From contig LR746274.1 of assembly GCA_902729315.2 (NCBI GenBank), positions 3,809,037-3,873,036 of the forward strand: a DNA stretch of 64,000 nt. Direction: 5' to 3'. This document shows positions 47,857-59,500 of this stretch, piece by piece. This stretch comes from Spirodela intermedia (lineage: Eukaryota; Streptophyta; Magnoliopsida; Alismatales; Araceae). Below the pieces are notes generated by a model, which was not told the DNA's origin, ran no database searches, and saw only the letters and a program-made list of their open reading frames with translations. Both the position numbers and the translations under genes were made by a program. How positions within the stretch are numbered: position 1 is the first letter of the stretch; every line of letters begins with the position of its first letter.

Positions 47857-48042
47857 ATGGGTGCAACGTCATTCATGTTTTCTCCCCAGGACCAGCAGAA
47901 ATCACCTCGCGTTTCTTCACGTCCATTAATGGCGGCCTCTTTTCTCGTTTGCAGGCATCTCCAGGGATCCATGCACAAGTGGCGCATTAAGGGTGGGAAG
48001 AAGGGGAGGAAGAAGCACAAGAAGGTCAACGCCGCTCATTAA
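47857..48042 (+). CDS. questionable small basic protein or last exon
   Basis: An ATG-initiated frame of 61 codons ends with a very basic tail (MHKWRIKGGKKGRKKHKKVN). A strong acceptor-like TCGTTTGCAG lies inside it near 47955, so the tail could instead be a terminal exon of an unseen gene. The sequence is GC-richer than its neighbours. No family is recognised and no partner exon was found, so this may be chance. Confidence 0.2.
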   Translation: MGATSFMFSPQDQQKSPRVSSRPLMAASFLVCRHLQGSMHKWRIKGGKKGRKKHKKVNAAH

Positions 48043-49332
48043 TTGGAGTTAGATCCTCCAGCACTGCGTACTCTAGATCAGGAGGAAGAAGGAAGGCTCC
48101 CCCGTCCCTCCTCCAAGAAAGAATTAACAGAGCTATTGCCCACCAGCCCTCTTCCCTTCTCACGCTCGCACTTCGCTTCAACGACGCGGCGATCTTCCTG
48201 TGATTCTGAGTTTCTCTCATTCTGAGCAAAGGTTGGATCGTTAGTTGACATGATCTTTCTGCTGAAGAAATCGTCACACTATTCCTCTGCATGTTTATAA
48301 ACACTTACATTAGCTTAGTTGCTATATTGATTGGGACGAATGTTGTGATCCTTGGTTCATTTCGTTCAGAGTGAGGAACTCGGATTTAGTGACCTGCTTT
48401 AGGCCAGATGCTGATGATCTGAGAAAGCCCAGTAGTTCTTCTTTTTATCCCAGACAAGAGCCTTTGAGGCAGCATTTGCGTGCTTTGCAAGCCCTTTTGA
48501 CAATAAAATTATACTAAATATAATAAACTTCTGCATGAGATTTTTCTGAGGAAGATTTATATGGTCGTAGTTCTACGAGTAGATGAGCATCCAGAAACCA
48601 GAGAGAGAGAGAGAGAGAGAGAGTCTGAAAATCTCGTCTGGGAGGATTAGACAAAGACAACATGTCTCCGGTCCATCCTGGAGCTGAACCCGGATCAGGA
48701 TTGAACAATCTTTGAATCTATGGTCAGAAGAGTCGGCCATTATTTTTCTTCCTTTGTTCATGAAATATGTGATTTTTTTTATCTTTTTTCTAATACTTAT
48801 TTGTGGCTTGAGGGCTGATCTCACTGGATTATCATCATTGCTTATTTAGGAAACTCCTTGTTGAAGCACCCCCGCTCATCGATGACACCGCGTTGACTTG
48901 TTCAGGTTAGGCTACAGAAGAGCTGAAACCGAGGTCGGTCGTCGTAGTGCAGTCAGTGCAGAAATTATTCAATGGAGAGGATCAATGTGCTCTTGATACT
49001 CTCACGTCAGCGATCGCCGCTTCGCTGTTACGTCATGCTTTGCAGCACGCGTTGACTTCTCTCAGGATCAAAGAATGAAACTCCTCGAGTCAAAACTTGA
49101 CTGGCTATGGACACTTTCCTTGAAGGATATTTACACCTCTCGTCCCTTTTTTTTTTACTATTAGGGTGGAAATATTTGGCGTCATTTCCATTTATATGCT
49201 GTGTAGCATAGTATTCTTTTGTCCGAAGGTGCGTTGACTTATTTTTTATTTTTGCCGGGGAAAGGAGGGCCAAGAAGTCAAGAAGAGCAACCTCGGTGTG
49301 AGGAAGCGGGAGAAGCCTCGAAAAGGCCGCCA

Positions 49333-49700
49333 GTTTTACCCCTCTTCTTCATTTTTCCAAAGTCAACCCTGTTGTTTCTTTTCTCCATCAGATTAATTCG
49401 GCAACCCTCTGTTCCATTTCCAAAGCCAACGCCTTTAGCTCTTCTTCATCAACCCATTGTGTTCGGTTCTTTCTCCCTTGTCAAACACCCTCTGTTTCCT
49501 TCTCCCCAGAGTCAGCCACCGCCGGGGGAATCAACCATCCCCTGATTCAAACCACTCTGAAGAGAGAGAGAGAGAGCTGCTTGCGAAAACTTCAGCGTGG
49601 ATTTTAGAGAGAAACGCCAGTTTACCCCTGTTCTTCATTTTTCCAAAGTCAACCCTGTTGTTTCTTTTCCCCACCAGATTAATTCAGCAACCCTCTGTTC
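49333..49700 (+). repeat. direct repeat of about 80 bp, 290 bp apart
   Basis: The block TTCTTCATTTTTCCAAAGTC, AACCCTGTTGTTTCTTTTC, CAGATTAATTC and CAACCCTCTGTTC occurs at about 49345-49413 and again at about 49632-49702 with few differences. Both copies are preceded by CCAGTTTACCCC-like sequence. Confidence 0.8.
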
Positions 49701-49937
49701 TCATTCAGATTCCGAGCACTAAATTGCATGAGGGATGAATCATAGAAAAAAAAATAATACGTTTTCAAGAACCCTTCCCACCAGTTTTATCCCTCCATTT
49801 CTGCGTTAGTAGGGTTAGGGCTTGCTCATCTCCATGGATCCGAGGTGCAGGAGAAGAAAAGTACGGATCACTCATCCATGGATTGTTGCGGAGCTCCACA
49901 AACTTATTAGCACGTGCATGAGAAACCCTAGCCCGGG

Positions 49938-49969
<32 letters not shown>

Positions 49970-49980
49970 CTCACAATCTA

Positions 49981-50038
49981 GGCCTGCGGCTGCGTCTGCA
50001 AGAAAAAACTTTAAACAACTTCACCCTCATTTCTCTCT
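49981..50038 (+). repeat. isolated unit of the cystatin-flanking minisatellite
   Basis: It contains GCGTCTGCAAGAAAAAACTT followed by a CT run, matching the units at 50697-51070 on the other side of the cystatin gene. It abuts the cystatin stop codon directly. Confidence 0.55.
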
Positions 50039-50449
50039 CTAACGGCGGCGGGAGAGAGAAGAGGTCGCCGGGAGGAAGTGGAGAAGCTCGCGGGAGCCGA
50101 GCCAGGGCTTGACGAGGACGACGGCGTCGAAACAGCGGCTCCGCCGGCGAACGGCTTGGCCGCCAGAGGCGGTGGTGGCGATGCGAAGGAAGTACTTGAA
50201 GCCGGAGACGACCTGGCTCTGGGCGCGGACGACGCAGAGGAATACGAGCTCATCGCCGCCGGCGCGGCGGTTGCGCTCCCGCACGGCGTAGCGGCCGAGT
50301 TCCTGGACCTCCTTGTTCTCCTTCACGTTCCATATCTCAGTCCTCCCTCCCACGTTCCCCCCGGCAGCGACACCACCGGAGGAGAGGGCCGAGGCCGTGC
50401 AGAGGGTCAACAAGACGATCACTGGCACGACGGCACCGCCATGCGCCAT
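50039..50449 (-). CDS. phytocystatin (cysteine proteinase inhibitor)
   Basis: A single-exon frame of 136 aa on the minus strand starting at 50449. The N-terminus MAHGGAVVPVIVLLTLCTAS is a secretory signal peptide. The cystatin signatures follow in order: a GG pair before the inhibitory core, the phytocystatin helix signature in slightly altered form (ELGRYAVRERN; the family usually has LARFAV-like), the papain-binding loop QVVSG, and the C-terminal Trp in VVLVKPWLGSRELLHF. It would inhibit papain- or legumain-type cysteine proteases in the secretory pathway, seed or apoplast. It is intron-less here and very GC-rich. The start at 50449 gives a clean signal peptide; an upstream in-frame ATG at 50548 would add a Ser-Leu-rich tract from a CT run. 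The stop codon lies at the edge of a CT repeat. Confidence 0.92.
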   Translation of the reverse strand: MAHGGAVVPVIVLLTLCTASALSSGGVAAGGNVGGRTEIWNVKENKEVQELGRYAVRERNRRAGGDELVFLCVVRAQSQVVSGFKYFLRIATTASGGQAVRRRSRCFDAVVLVKPWLGSRELLHFLPATSSLSRRR

Positions 50450-50696
50450 GGGGGACGGCGAGGGAGAGAGAGAGAGAGAGATGTGGGAGTTATAGCAAAA
50501 GGCAAAGGATGGACGGCGACGGGTGGCGATGGTATGTGGTAGAAACAAGGATAGAGAGAAAGAGAACGCGACGGGTGGCGATGGCGTAACGCCGCATGGG
50601 CTGCACTGCGCCCGGAAGGATCAGAACGTTGCCATGCAGGGTACTTGCTAGATGATTACTTCACAGAAGAGCCACCGTGGCAGAGAGTCTCTCCCT

Positions 50697-51070
50697 CTCT
50701 TTCATCTTCTTCGCCCGTACCTGTAAGAAAAACTTGGGCAATCTTATCCCTCTCTCTCACTCTCTTCTGATCTTCGTCCGTACCTGTAGGAAAAACTTGG
50801 GCAATCTTATCTCTCATCATCATCTCCGTCCGCATCTGCTAGAAAAGGCTTCTGACGATCTCTCTCTCTCTCTCTCTCTCTCTAGCTCTCGATCTTCGTC
50901 TGCATCTGCAAGAGAAACATCATAGGCCTTCATCTTTCTTTCATGCTCTTCACCTGGCATCTGCAAGAAAAACATCATAGTCCTTCCATCTCCTCTCTCA
51001 TGATCTTCACCTGCATCTGCAAGAAAAAACTTCAGACGATCTTCATCTCTCTCTCTCTCTCTCTCTCTCT
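50697..51070 (+). repeat. degenerate minisatellite, about six units of 57-63 bp
   Basis: Units share CTTCRYCYGYAYCTGYARGA followed by AAAACTT or AAACATC and a CT run. Starts are near 50697, 50758, 50820, 50883, 50942 and 50999. The array lies between the 3' end of SECRET AGENT and the 5' side of the cystatin gene, so it may be part of the cystatin promoter or the SECRET AGENT 3' flank. Confidence 0.75.
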
Positions 51071-51234
51071 ACAGACGGCGTAGACCATCTAAAGAAAGCT
51101 CCATAGAAAAACCCTCCCCCCTAGGCTCATTATAGGGATTTTTATATCTCTCATCGCTTCTCCGTATACATCCAACCAACCAACCCACCGACCACGTAAC
51201 CCGCCCCCACCCACCGACCACGGCGCCGCCCCCG

Positions 51235-51421
51235 CTATCTGTCGTAGGGGAACTCGCCGTCGTCCTCCGCCACCTTGAACGCCTGTGGCTGCTCCCCCCC
51301 GCAGTACACGCTCCACATCTTGAACAGCGCCCTCTCCAGATTCCTCACCTGCACCAACCTAGCTCCAATAAGCCGCCGCCGGCGCCGCCATTCCCCTCGC
51401 CGCAACGGTCGCCGGAAACAC

Positions 51422-51462
<41 letters not shown>

Positions 51463-53555
51463 GAGCGCTCCCTTACATACCCATCGGGCGGTGTCGAATA
51501 AGGGGCAGCTCATCCGCACCGCCTTCAGCCGGCTCCTCAGGGACTGAAGCCGGTGGCGGTTCTCCGCCAACGCCACCGCTCTCTCCTCGTACTCTTTCAT
51601 GCTTCTCACAGAGGAAACAAGAGAAATGAAAAACCCTATCGACAATGAGACGGGATAGTATTCAGAGGATGAGGTTTTTAGGGTTCTTCTACCTGTTCAC
51701 AATCATCTCCTCGCCGACGCCGGTGGACAGGCAGAGCGAGCCAGCCACCCGCGTCGCCATCTTCTCCAGCGGCAGCGTCACCATCGGCAGCCCCGCCCAC
51801 AGCACGTCCGTCCCAGTCGTATGCCCATTGCACAGCGGCCTGCGCAAGAGAAACAAAAATCATCAGACCAGAAGAAGATGAAGACGAAGATGAAGATGAA
51901 TGATCATGATCATGAACATGATGACGATGAAGATGATGATGAAGGAGATCACGTGTCGAGGCAGAGGTCGGCAAGGGCGGAGCGCCGGATGTGCTCGTTC
52001 TTCATGGCAACGTCGGTGAAGATGATCTGATCCGGACGGACGCCCTGCGCCGCGGCGTCTGCGAGGGAAGAGGCAGGCCGAAAATCAGGAGGTGAAACCC
52101 TAGATGAAGAGGGGAGAAGAAGATGTACTCACAGGCACGGAGCCTCATCTCCCCCGCCGCCGGAAACCTAAGCAGCCAGAGAGCACTGTTCGGAACTCGC
52201 TTGAGGATGTTGCACCTGGAGGAAGAGCACAGATCGTGACGAGAATCAGTCCCACACAGATCGAAGACGACGATCCATCTCAGATCAGGAGAAGAAGAAG
52301 AAAAATACCAGGTGTTGAAGATCTCCGGATCCATCTTGTAGAGCTGGTTGAAGCAGGCGAAGATGAACTTGTCCTCTGGCAAGCCGTAGTCAGATCGCTT
52401 GTGGCGACAGACGGGATCCAGAACATCGCAACTTTTCTGGAGCAACAGCAGCACGATCCAGAGGGCGGGGTGGGTGTGACGGCTTTGCAGAGGAGGAACG
52501 GGGATTTCACAGAGCTCAAGAACCCTAGCACAGTGCTACAATTTACCTGCTTGTAATCGTTGACGAAATAGCAGTGCGGGAGATGAACGAGCTTCTCCGA
52601 GTATATATGGGCGAAGCGCAGAGGAGAAACGAACTGCAAGCCCATTAAACAAAGAAAGAAAGAAACGAGGACGGATCTTCAGTACAATGCATGCAGGATT
52701 TGGTTTCAAGATGAGCGTTGACTTTTATCCAGGGATGACTAGAACAACAGAACCGAACCTCGTCAGTCACCAGGTAGTCAATGTATGGCGCCCCAGTTGT
52801 CCCAGGAAAACCCATGTAAGAAACCTGGATCGGTGCCGGCTCCATGGCAAATATTTCATTCCTCGCGCCCTACAAGATCGAGTACAGAGGAATATTTAGC
52901 CTTCATGTTCGAAAGACTAAAAGTTGACGTTTAAAAGTCAACGAATAAAAAACCCAGGATCCCCTCATCCAAAAGACCCTAAACCACGGACATGGTCAAC
53001 GCAAATCCTACTTGATGATCATAATAAAACCCTCAATTCACGCATGCTCCGTCGTCAAGGAATCACACTCCCCAAAACTGGAATAGAGATCCCGACCAAA
53101 TGAGTTGACTTTTAATTCGGTAAAACACGAGACGAGGGTTAGAATCAACTCAGATATTACCTTGGTATAGCCATTGAGATTAATCAGGATCTGTATCTTG
53201 TCCTCATTGATCATCTTTGCGATCGAATCAGACGTCATCGAAGAGACATCGACAAAGTGCTCAGCCTCAGACTGGATTCTCTGCCTCCACTCGGTGCCGT
53301 CATTCTGGCTCAAGGCGTAGCAGAACACCTGCACATACTTTTCTAGTGAGAGAAAGTGCACCCGATCGATCTACAGATGGGGAAGGGGGAGAATTATATT
53401 CAACAGAACCTCAACATTCTCTCTGTTGTGCATGCCAAAGACCGAGCCCATGAGATGAGAGAGAGGGTGATTCCCAAAGTCACTGCTAACATACCTGCAT
53501 AACCATCGTTTTCCCACATAGGGGCAAATGAATATATAGAGAGAGAAAGACAGAG

Positions 53556-53595
<40 letters not shown>

Positions 53596-56500
53596 ACCCC
53601 ACTCTGAGGCGTCCGCTTCCGCCCTCACTCTTCACGGGCACCCGAGGCGGGTGGGTAAACGGGGGAAGGCCATAACGGGAAGCGATCAAGGAGCAATGGG
53701 CGGCGTATTTTCGGCTGCAAGAAAGGAACACACTTACGACTCCTATTTTCATAAGTATAGGGACCGAAGATCGAGGCCGAGGGAAGAGCTAACCTGATTT
53801 CCAGAGCAAGAACTGGATCGAGAGGGTAGGCTATGGCGTGGAAAGGTTGCACACTTGGGAGGGTTGACAACTGAGTTGAATTTCAGGAACAGCCCAGAAA
53901 AAGAAAAAGAGAAAAGGTGATGGAAAGAAGGATGTGAGCAGAAAGAAGTGAAAGAAAGGAAAAATTATGAGGAGGAGATGGAGGAGACCTTGATCTGCCG
54001 CCTAATAATCCCCTCTACTTCCATGAACATCGCATCTCTGTTCTCCCAGTTGCAGACGCACTGAACAAATAACGGAGTGGGATGCTAAGCAAATGCAGAG
54101 ATAGCAAGTAGAGACTGAGCTCAAAGAGAGCAATCGTAGATATCTATTCACAGGAATATCTCAGCACCCCAGTTGCAGACGTGTTCAAAAACTTCCTTCT
54201 GATTAGCATAGAAGTACCGAAGTGGTAATGGAAAATTACAAGGTTTTGAGGTCAGATAAGTGATAAGCCTCCACGCACATATTTTAGAAGGAAGAAGGCC
54301 CAAAGTCCAATAAGAGAGTAATTACTTACGAGAATAACTGCCTAAATAAAACTGGAAGGAAGTTATAGCACGGAGGAGGATATTATTGAACTTCCTATGA
54401 TTTCCTTTTCTATTTGTTTTTCTTTTCATTGTATTTTGTTCTCTCCCATTATTCCTCTTGTAAAGTGGATCCATTAGATTATTAATGGATCCACTTATAG
54501 ACTAATGTAATGGGCCTCGCCCATTAACTCATGTAACCCGTATTTAAGTGGGAAATCATGATAATCGACGAAATTAATTGGGTTGCGAGAACCCCACTCC
54601 AAGAAGTGGCTGCTGAGTTCATCATCTTGGAAGAGGAGGATCGTGAAGACTGACTCCTTCATTCTCCAAGTTGAACAAACCTCAATCAAGAGCAATTATC
54701 AGCATGGTATTAAAGCAGTGCTGATTCTGGTGGGATCAGATAATTTGTGTTTCTTGTTTCTTAAATTTTGCTTCTTGGAACAACACCAAGGAAGAAAGAA
54801 ACCTTTCGCAAGTAGTGGAGCTGAGGCATCCTAGAAAGTACGAAGGAAAAACTTTCAAAATGCATTCAGGGAAGGTCTCTTTGTCATCTATGGAACTTAC
54901 CTCTCCAATAAAAATTGGAGAAAAGGAGGGACGATATCATACCCCACCAAATATTTCACAGAAACTTAGTTTTAATGGGATAAATCTTCATCAATGAGAG
55001 CAGTTTGTTGATCTAACACTCTCTAGGAGAGACTTAACAGATCACCTTACAGAAGAAACATTGAAGCAATCAGATCCAAAGTATGGAGGATGGGAATCAA
55101 AGGAGGCTAATATTCATATGTGGCTACTAAGTACAATGACACCAGAGATGTACAAGAATTTTCTTTTCATGCACTCTGAAAGAATTGTGGGAGCAAATCC
55201 AGAAAAGTTGCCCAAAGAAACTCAATGATTTGAAGATTTATGGCTTGGTGGCTAAGGCAATACATTTAACGCAAGCAAATCCGTTAAAGAATATTAGTGT
55301 GAATCAAAGGCTATGGAGGGAGATTGATCATTATTGGCCAATAAAGAATTTCAATTCTGAGGAGTGCATGTATACATTGAAACACATAATATATACATTC
55401 CTAATGGGACTAAACTCTTGATTATGAAAGCCTCAAGAGTCAAATTCTCCACCATGAGAAAATACATGATCTGGGTGAACCCATTCAGATTGTTATGGAA
55501 GAAGAGAGTACATTAAATCTACTCACCAACACTAAAAAGAATGAGTCGACAGCCTTCACCTCCAAGAAGCATGATCGACCAATCCATTCCAGAAAATTGC
55601 CCAATCAAGGGAATTAATTAGAGCAAAAGGAGTGCAATTAAGCTCCAACTACTGCATCACAAGGGAGATACTAGAAGTGGGAGAACAAAGAGAACCTCTG
55701 GTGCCCATATTTCAAGGAGAAGCATCATACAAAAGAAACTTGCTGGAAGCTACATGGACGACCACCCCAACAGGGGAGGGCATATGTGGCTACTTCTCAA
55801 CCAATAGAAACTATAGAAGGCCAATATGTGATGAAAGAACCTCCCAATCCTTGTAATCAGCACAAGGGTGATGAATTTGAAAGACTGAGGGAGGAAGTAG
55901 AGAAGCTCAAGAAAATGTTGAGCTCGACGTCCTTGGTTCGGTCATGTGAGAATAAAGTTTTTTCGAGATCATATGCATTCAACAGTTTTAGCATTTAACA
56001 AGTTTCTACGGTGAAATTAGATGAGCCTTCAAATTAGGCACACATAAAACATTTCTTAAAGTACCTAAATGATATATTTTCAAGCTCCCAATAATCCCTT
56101 CAACCAGTAGAATCTCAGCACCAATGGTAATAACTTTTCCTTGACTCTAGTGCCACAGACAATATGACCTCAAATATGTGCAAATTTGTTGATTATGCAA
56201 AATGTGATGGTCAAAGAAAAGTTATTACTATTGGCGGTGAGATTCTACTGGTTGAAGTAATTATTGGGAGCTTGAAAAATAGATCATTAAGGCAATTTAA
56301 GAAATGTTTTACGTGTCTAATTTGAAGGCTCATCTAATTTCACCATAGAAACTTGTTAAAGATATTAATTGTTGTTTTATTCTTGAGGACAATGGATGTT
56401 TCATTGTGTGACAAGGTATCGGGGCTGAAGATTGGTCGTGTTAAAGAAGGAGATGGGTAACCCCGATCGATAACTGACTCCAAGGTTCCAAGAAATTCTT

Positions 56501-59500
56501 CATCTCAGCTAGTGTGACCTTTAACAAGCTGGAATCATTTTATGGGTTGAGGGATCAACAAGAGACAGAGAACTAGATCACCGATGCTGAGTTACAGGAT
56601 AACAACGAATTCCTAGTTCAGGAGACACCAATTCCTAGAATCATAGAAGTACAAGTATAAAGAGATAACCCAAAGTGGAGTCACAATATATACCAACAGA
56701 AATGAATGATTTACCTGCACTGCAGAGAGAACCAACAGAGGAAATTAACCCAAGTACAAGAGGCATCTCAAATTGATGATACCAACCAAGAAGAGGACCA
56801 CCAATTCACTAAAACAAATGATGAGGGACAACTGGATTGGCCCATTGCTCTATGCAAAGGGAAGAAAAGTTGTACAAGGAAATCACTCTATCCTATGGCC
56901 AACTACATATCCTATGATAGGCTAACACCATCGTACAAAGCTTTTTCTCATAAACCTAAAGACAATTATTATCCCCAAGATAGTAGAAGAAGCTCTATCA
57001 CACAAAGAATGGAATCATGCTATGAATAAGAAAATTGAGGCACTAGAGAGGAACTATACATGGGATGTAAGTGGGTGTATACTCTCAAGTATAAAGCTAA
57101 TAGAACATTGGAAAGATACAAGGCAAGGTTGGTGGCTAAAGGCTATTCATATTCTTATGGAATCAATTATTTTGAGACATTTGCTTTCGTTACACAGATT
57201 TAGAGGATGAGAAATGCATCAATTCGATTTAAAAATGCATTACTTCACGTAGATTTAGAGGAGGTTTACATGGATGTACATCCAAGTTACACATTTACTC
57301 GTCAAAATAATGTTGTTTACAGGTTGAAGAAATCTATGTATGGTTTAAAACAATCAGCCCAAGCCTGGTCTGAGAGATTCACTCAAGCTATAAAGGAATT
57401 GGGATATGTACAAAGTAATGGGGATCACAATCTCTTTATTAAGCCCGGTGCCCGAAACAAGGTTACAGCCAAAACTGTGTATGCAGATGATATTATCATA
57501 ATAGGAGATGATATTATCGAGATTAAATGCCTTGGCCAAAACCTATCTAGGGAATTTGATATGAAATCTCTAGAGAGACTAAAATATTTCTTGGGAATTG
57601 AGGTTGCATACTCAAAGGAAAGGATATTTCTTTCACTACACAAATATATTTTAAATTTAACTCAAGAGATTGGGAAATTAGAGTGTAAACCTGCTGATCC
57701 CAACTTGAGTATTGGAGAAGGTAAAAACTCTGGTCAAGTGGACAAAGGCCCATATCAACAGTTGATTGGAAAGTTGACATATCTAAATCATACGCATCTA
57801 AATATAGCATTTGTAGTGTGTATCCAGTCAACATATGAATGACCCAAGGGAGATACACCTACATACGGCATATTTAAAGACAACAACATGGCAAGACATT
57901 CTATTCACAAAAGGAGTAAATACATCTATTGAAATCTACACATGCAGATTATGCAAAGGTCTGTCATAGATCACAAATCGACATCTGGTTATCATACATT
58001 TGTGGGTGGAAATCTTGTGACCAAGAGGAGCAAGAAGTAACAAGTAGTCACACAATCTAGTGCCGAAGCAAAGTTTGGGGTATTGGCCCAAGGGATATGT
58101 GAAGGTTTATATGGATTCGAGGTTGCCAACATATTCACAAAGAGACTCACAAGATCAATATTTCAAAAGATGGTGTCCAAGTTGGGCATGGAAACATGCA
58201 TACCCAACTTGAGAGGGGTTGTTGAACATCCATATTTGTTTTTCTTTTCATTGTATTTTGTTCTTTCCCATTATTCCTCTTGTTAAGTAGATCCTGTTGA
58301 AATGGAGAAATAAAACTCGTCACAAAGGACAGAGGGGAGAATGGCAGAAACCACTTCAAGATTCTTTCAACTCTAAACCCCATTATATAGGGAGTAACAA
58401 TACAATTGTTTTTGCAAAAACCCCCTCAGCTAATTACAATATTTGCTTATGACCTAGAACTTCCAACTTTCCCCCTCAAGATGAACATTGAAAAAGGTCA
58501 TTTTGACTAAGTTGGTGATGACGAAAATCCATTGTGGTAGCAACTCTTCCTTTAATGGTAGTCGAAGATGACCACCGCTGAGGTTGTGGATTCGCCGACA
58601 CCTTTGGCTCCTCTGATGCTTGTCATACCCTAAGGACAGCTCACCATGTATATGATAACACCAAACGCCTGTGACTTGATCATGATGGTCGTTATGTCCC
58701 AGTGCTGCAGAGCCTGCCTCGGAGTCATGAGGTAGTTGACAAGGTGGCACCAAGCACGCAGAGGGTATCCCTCAACTCAAAGATCTACATAGTGCCAAGA
58801 TCTGACCCAAAGGCTCCAACAATGACAATTGATGTGATGATGCGGCTCAGCTCTCATGAGAGGTGCAAGCCAGCAACCCCCCCCCCCCCCCCAACTGATC
58901 TAGTAATGAACTCACATAGAAACTGGAAGGTGAAGGGCATTTCGACGAAGGCAAAGGTGAGAAGACAACACCAAACAACATGAACTGTAGCAATGTGAAC
59001 TGTGAAGAACTTTGGTCACCAAACTAGGGAAAACTGAGGAGGACGGAGTACGACACTAGACTGAGACAAAGCGTGGATAAGAGAGGCTGATTTTACCTCT
59101 CTCAAGAACACTGATGAAGATAAAAACAATGGTAATGAACCTAGATATTTCAACCTCTAGACAGAAGGCTTAAAGCAGACAGAAATGACACCAATGAACC
59201 TGAAGATGTCATTGACGAACCTGCTGCTGATGAACTCAGATGTACTGTCAAATAACAGATGGAGATCACTCTCGAAGACACGAGAAAGAGCAAGATCAGT
59301 GCTCTCTCGTCGTAGAACAGCGTCGCTGGTAGAAGACCTCACCGGAAGAGGAGGCGACACTGGAGTGGTGGGAGAGATGACATCGACACTGGTGGTAACT
59401 TGTGACTCCAACAAGAAGAAAAGCTCGTCGTCCCTAGACAAGAGGACTGACCGAAGTAGAACCGCTCTAAATGGAGGAAAGAAAACCTGCTCGAAATGAT

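Larger units (their letters stand above)
44745..49980. other. gene-poor region
   Basis: About 5.2 kb where I found no convincing multi-exon gene. It includes the response-regulator promoter at its left end, AT-rich DNA at 45400-47580, a C16 run, one questionable small reading frame (47857-48042), a direct repeat near 49333-49700 and scattered GA runs. Confidence 0.45.

Noticed and set aside
50078-50542. 154-codon frame antisense to the cystatin gene
   Set aside because: A shadow frame caused by the high GC content of the cystatin coding strand; no own features.
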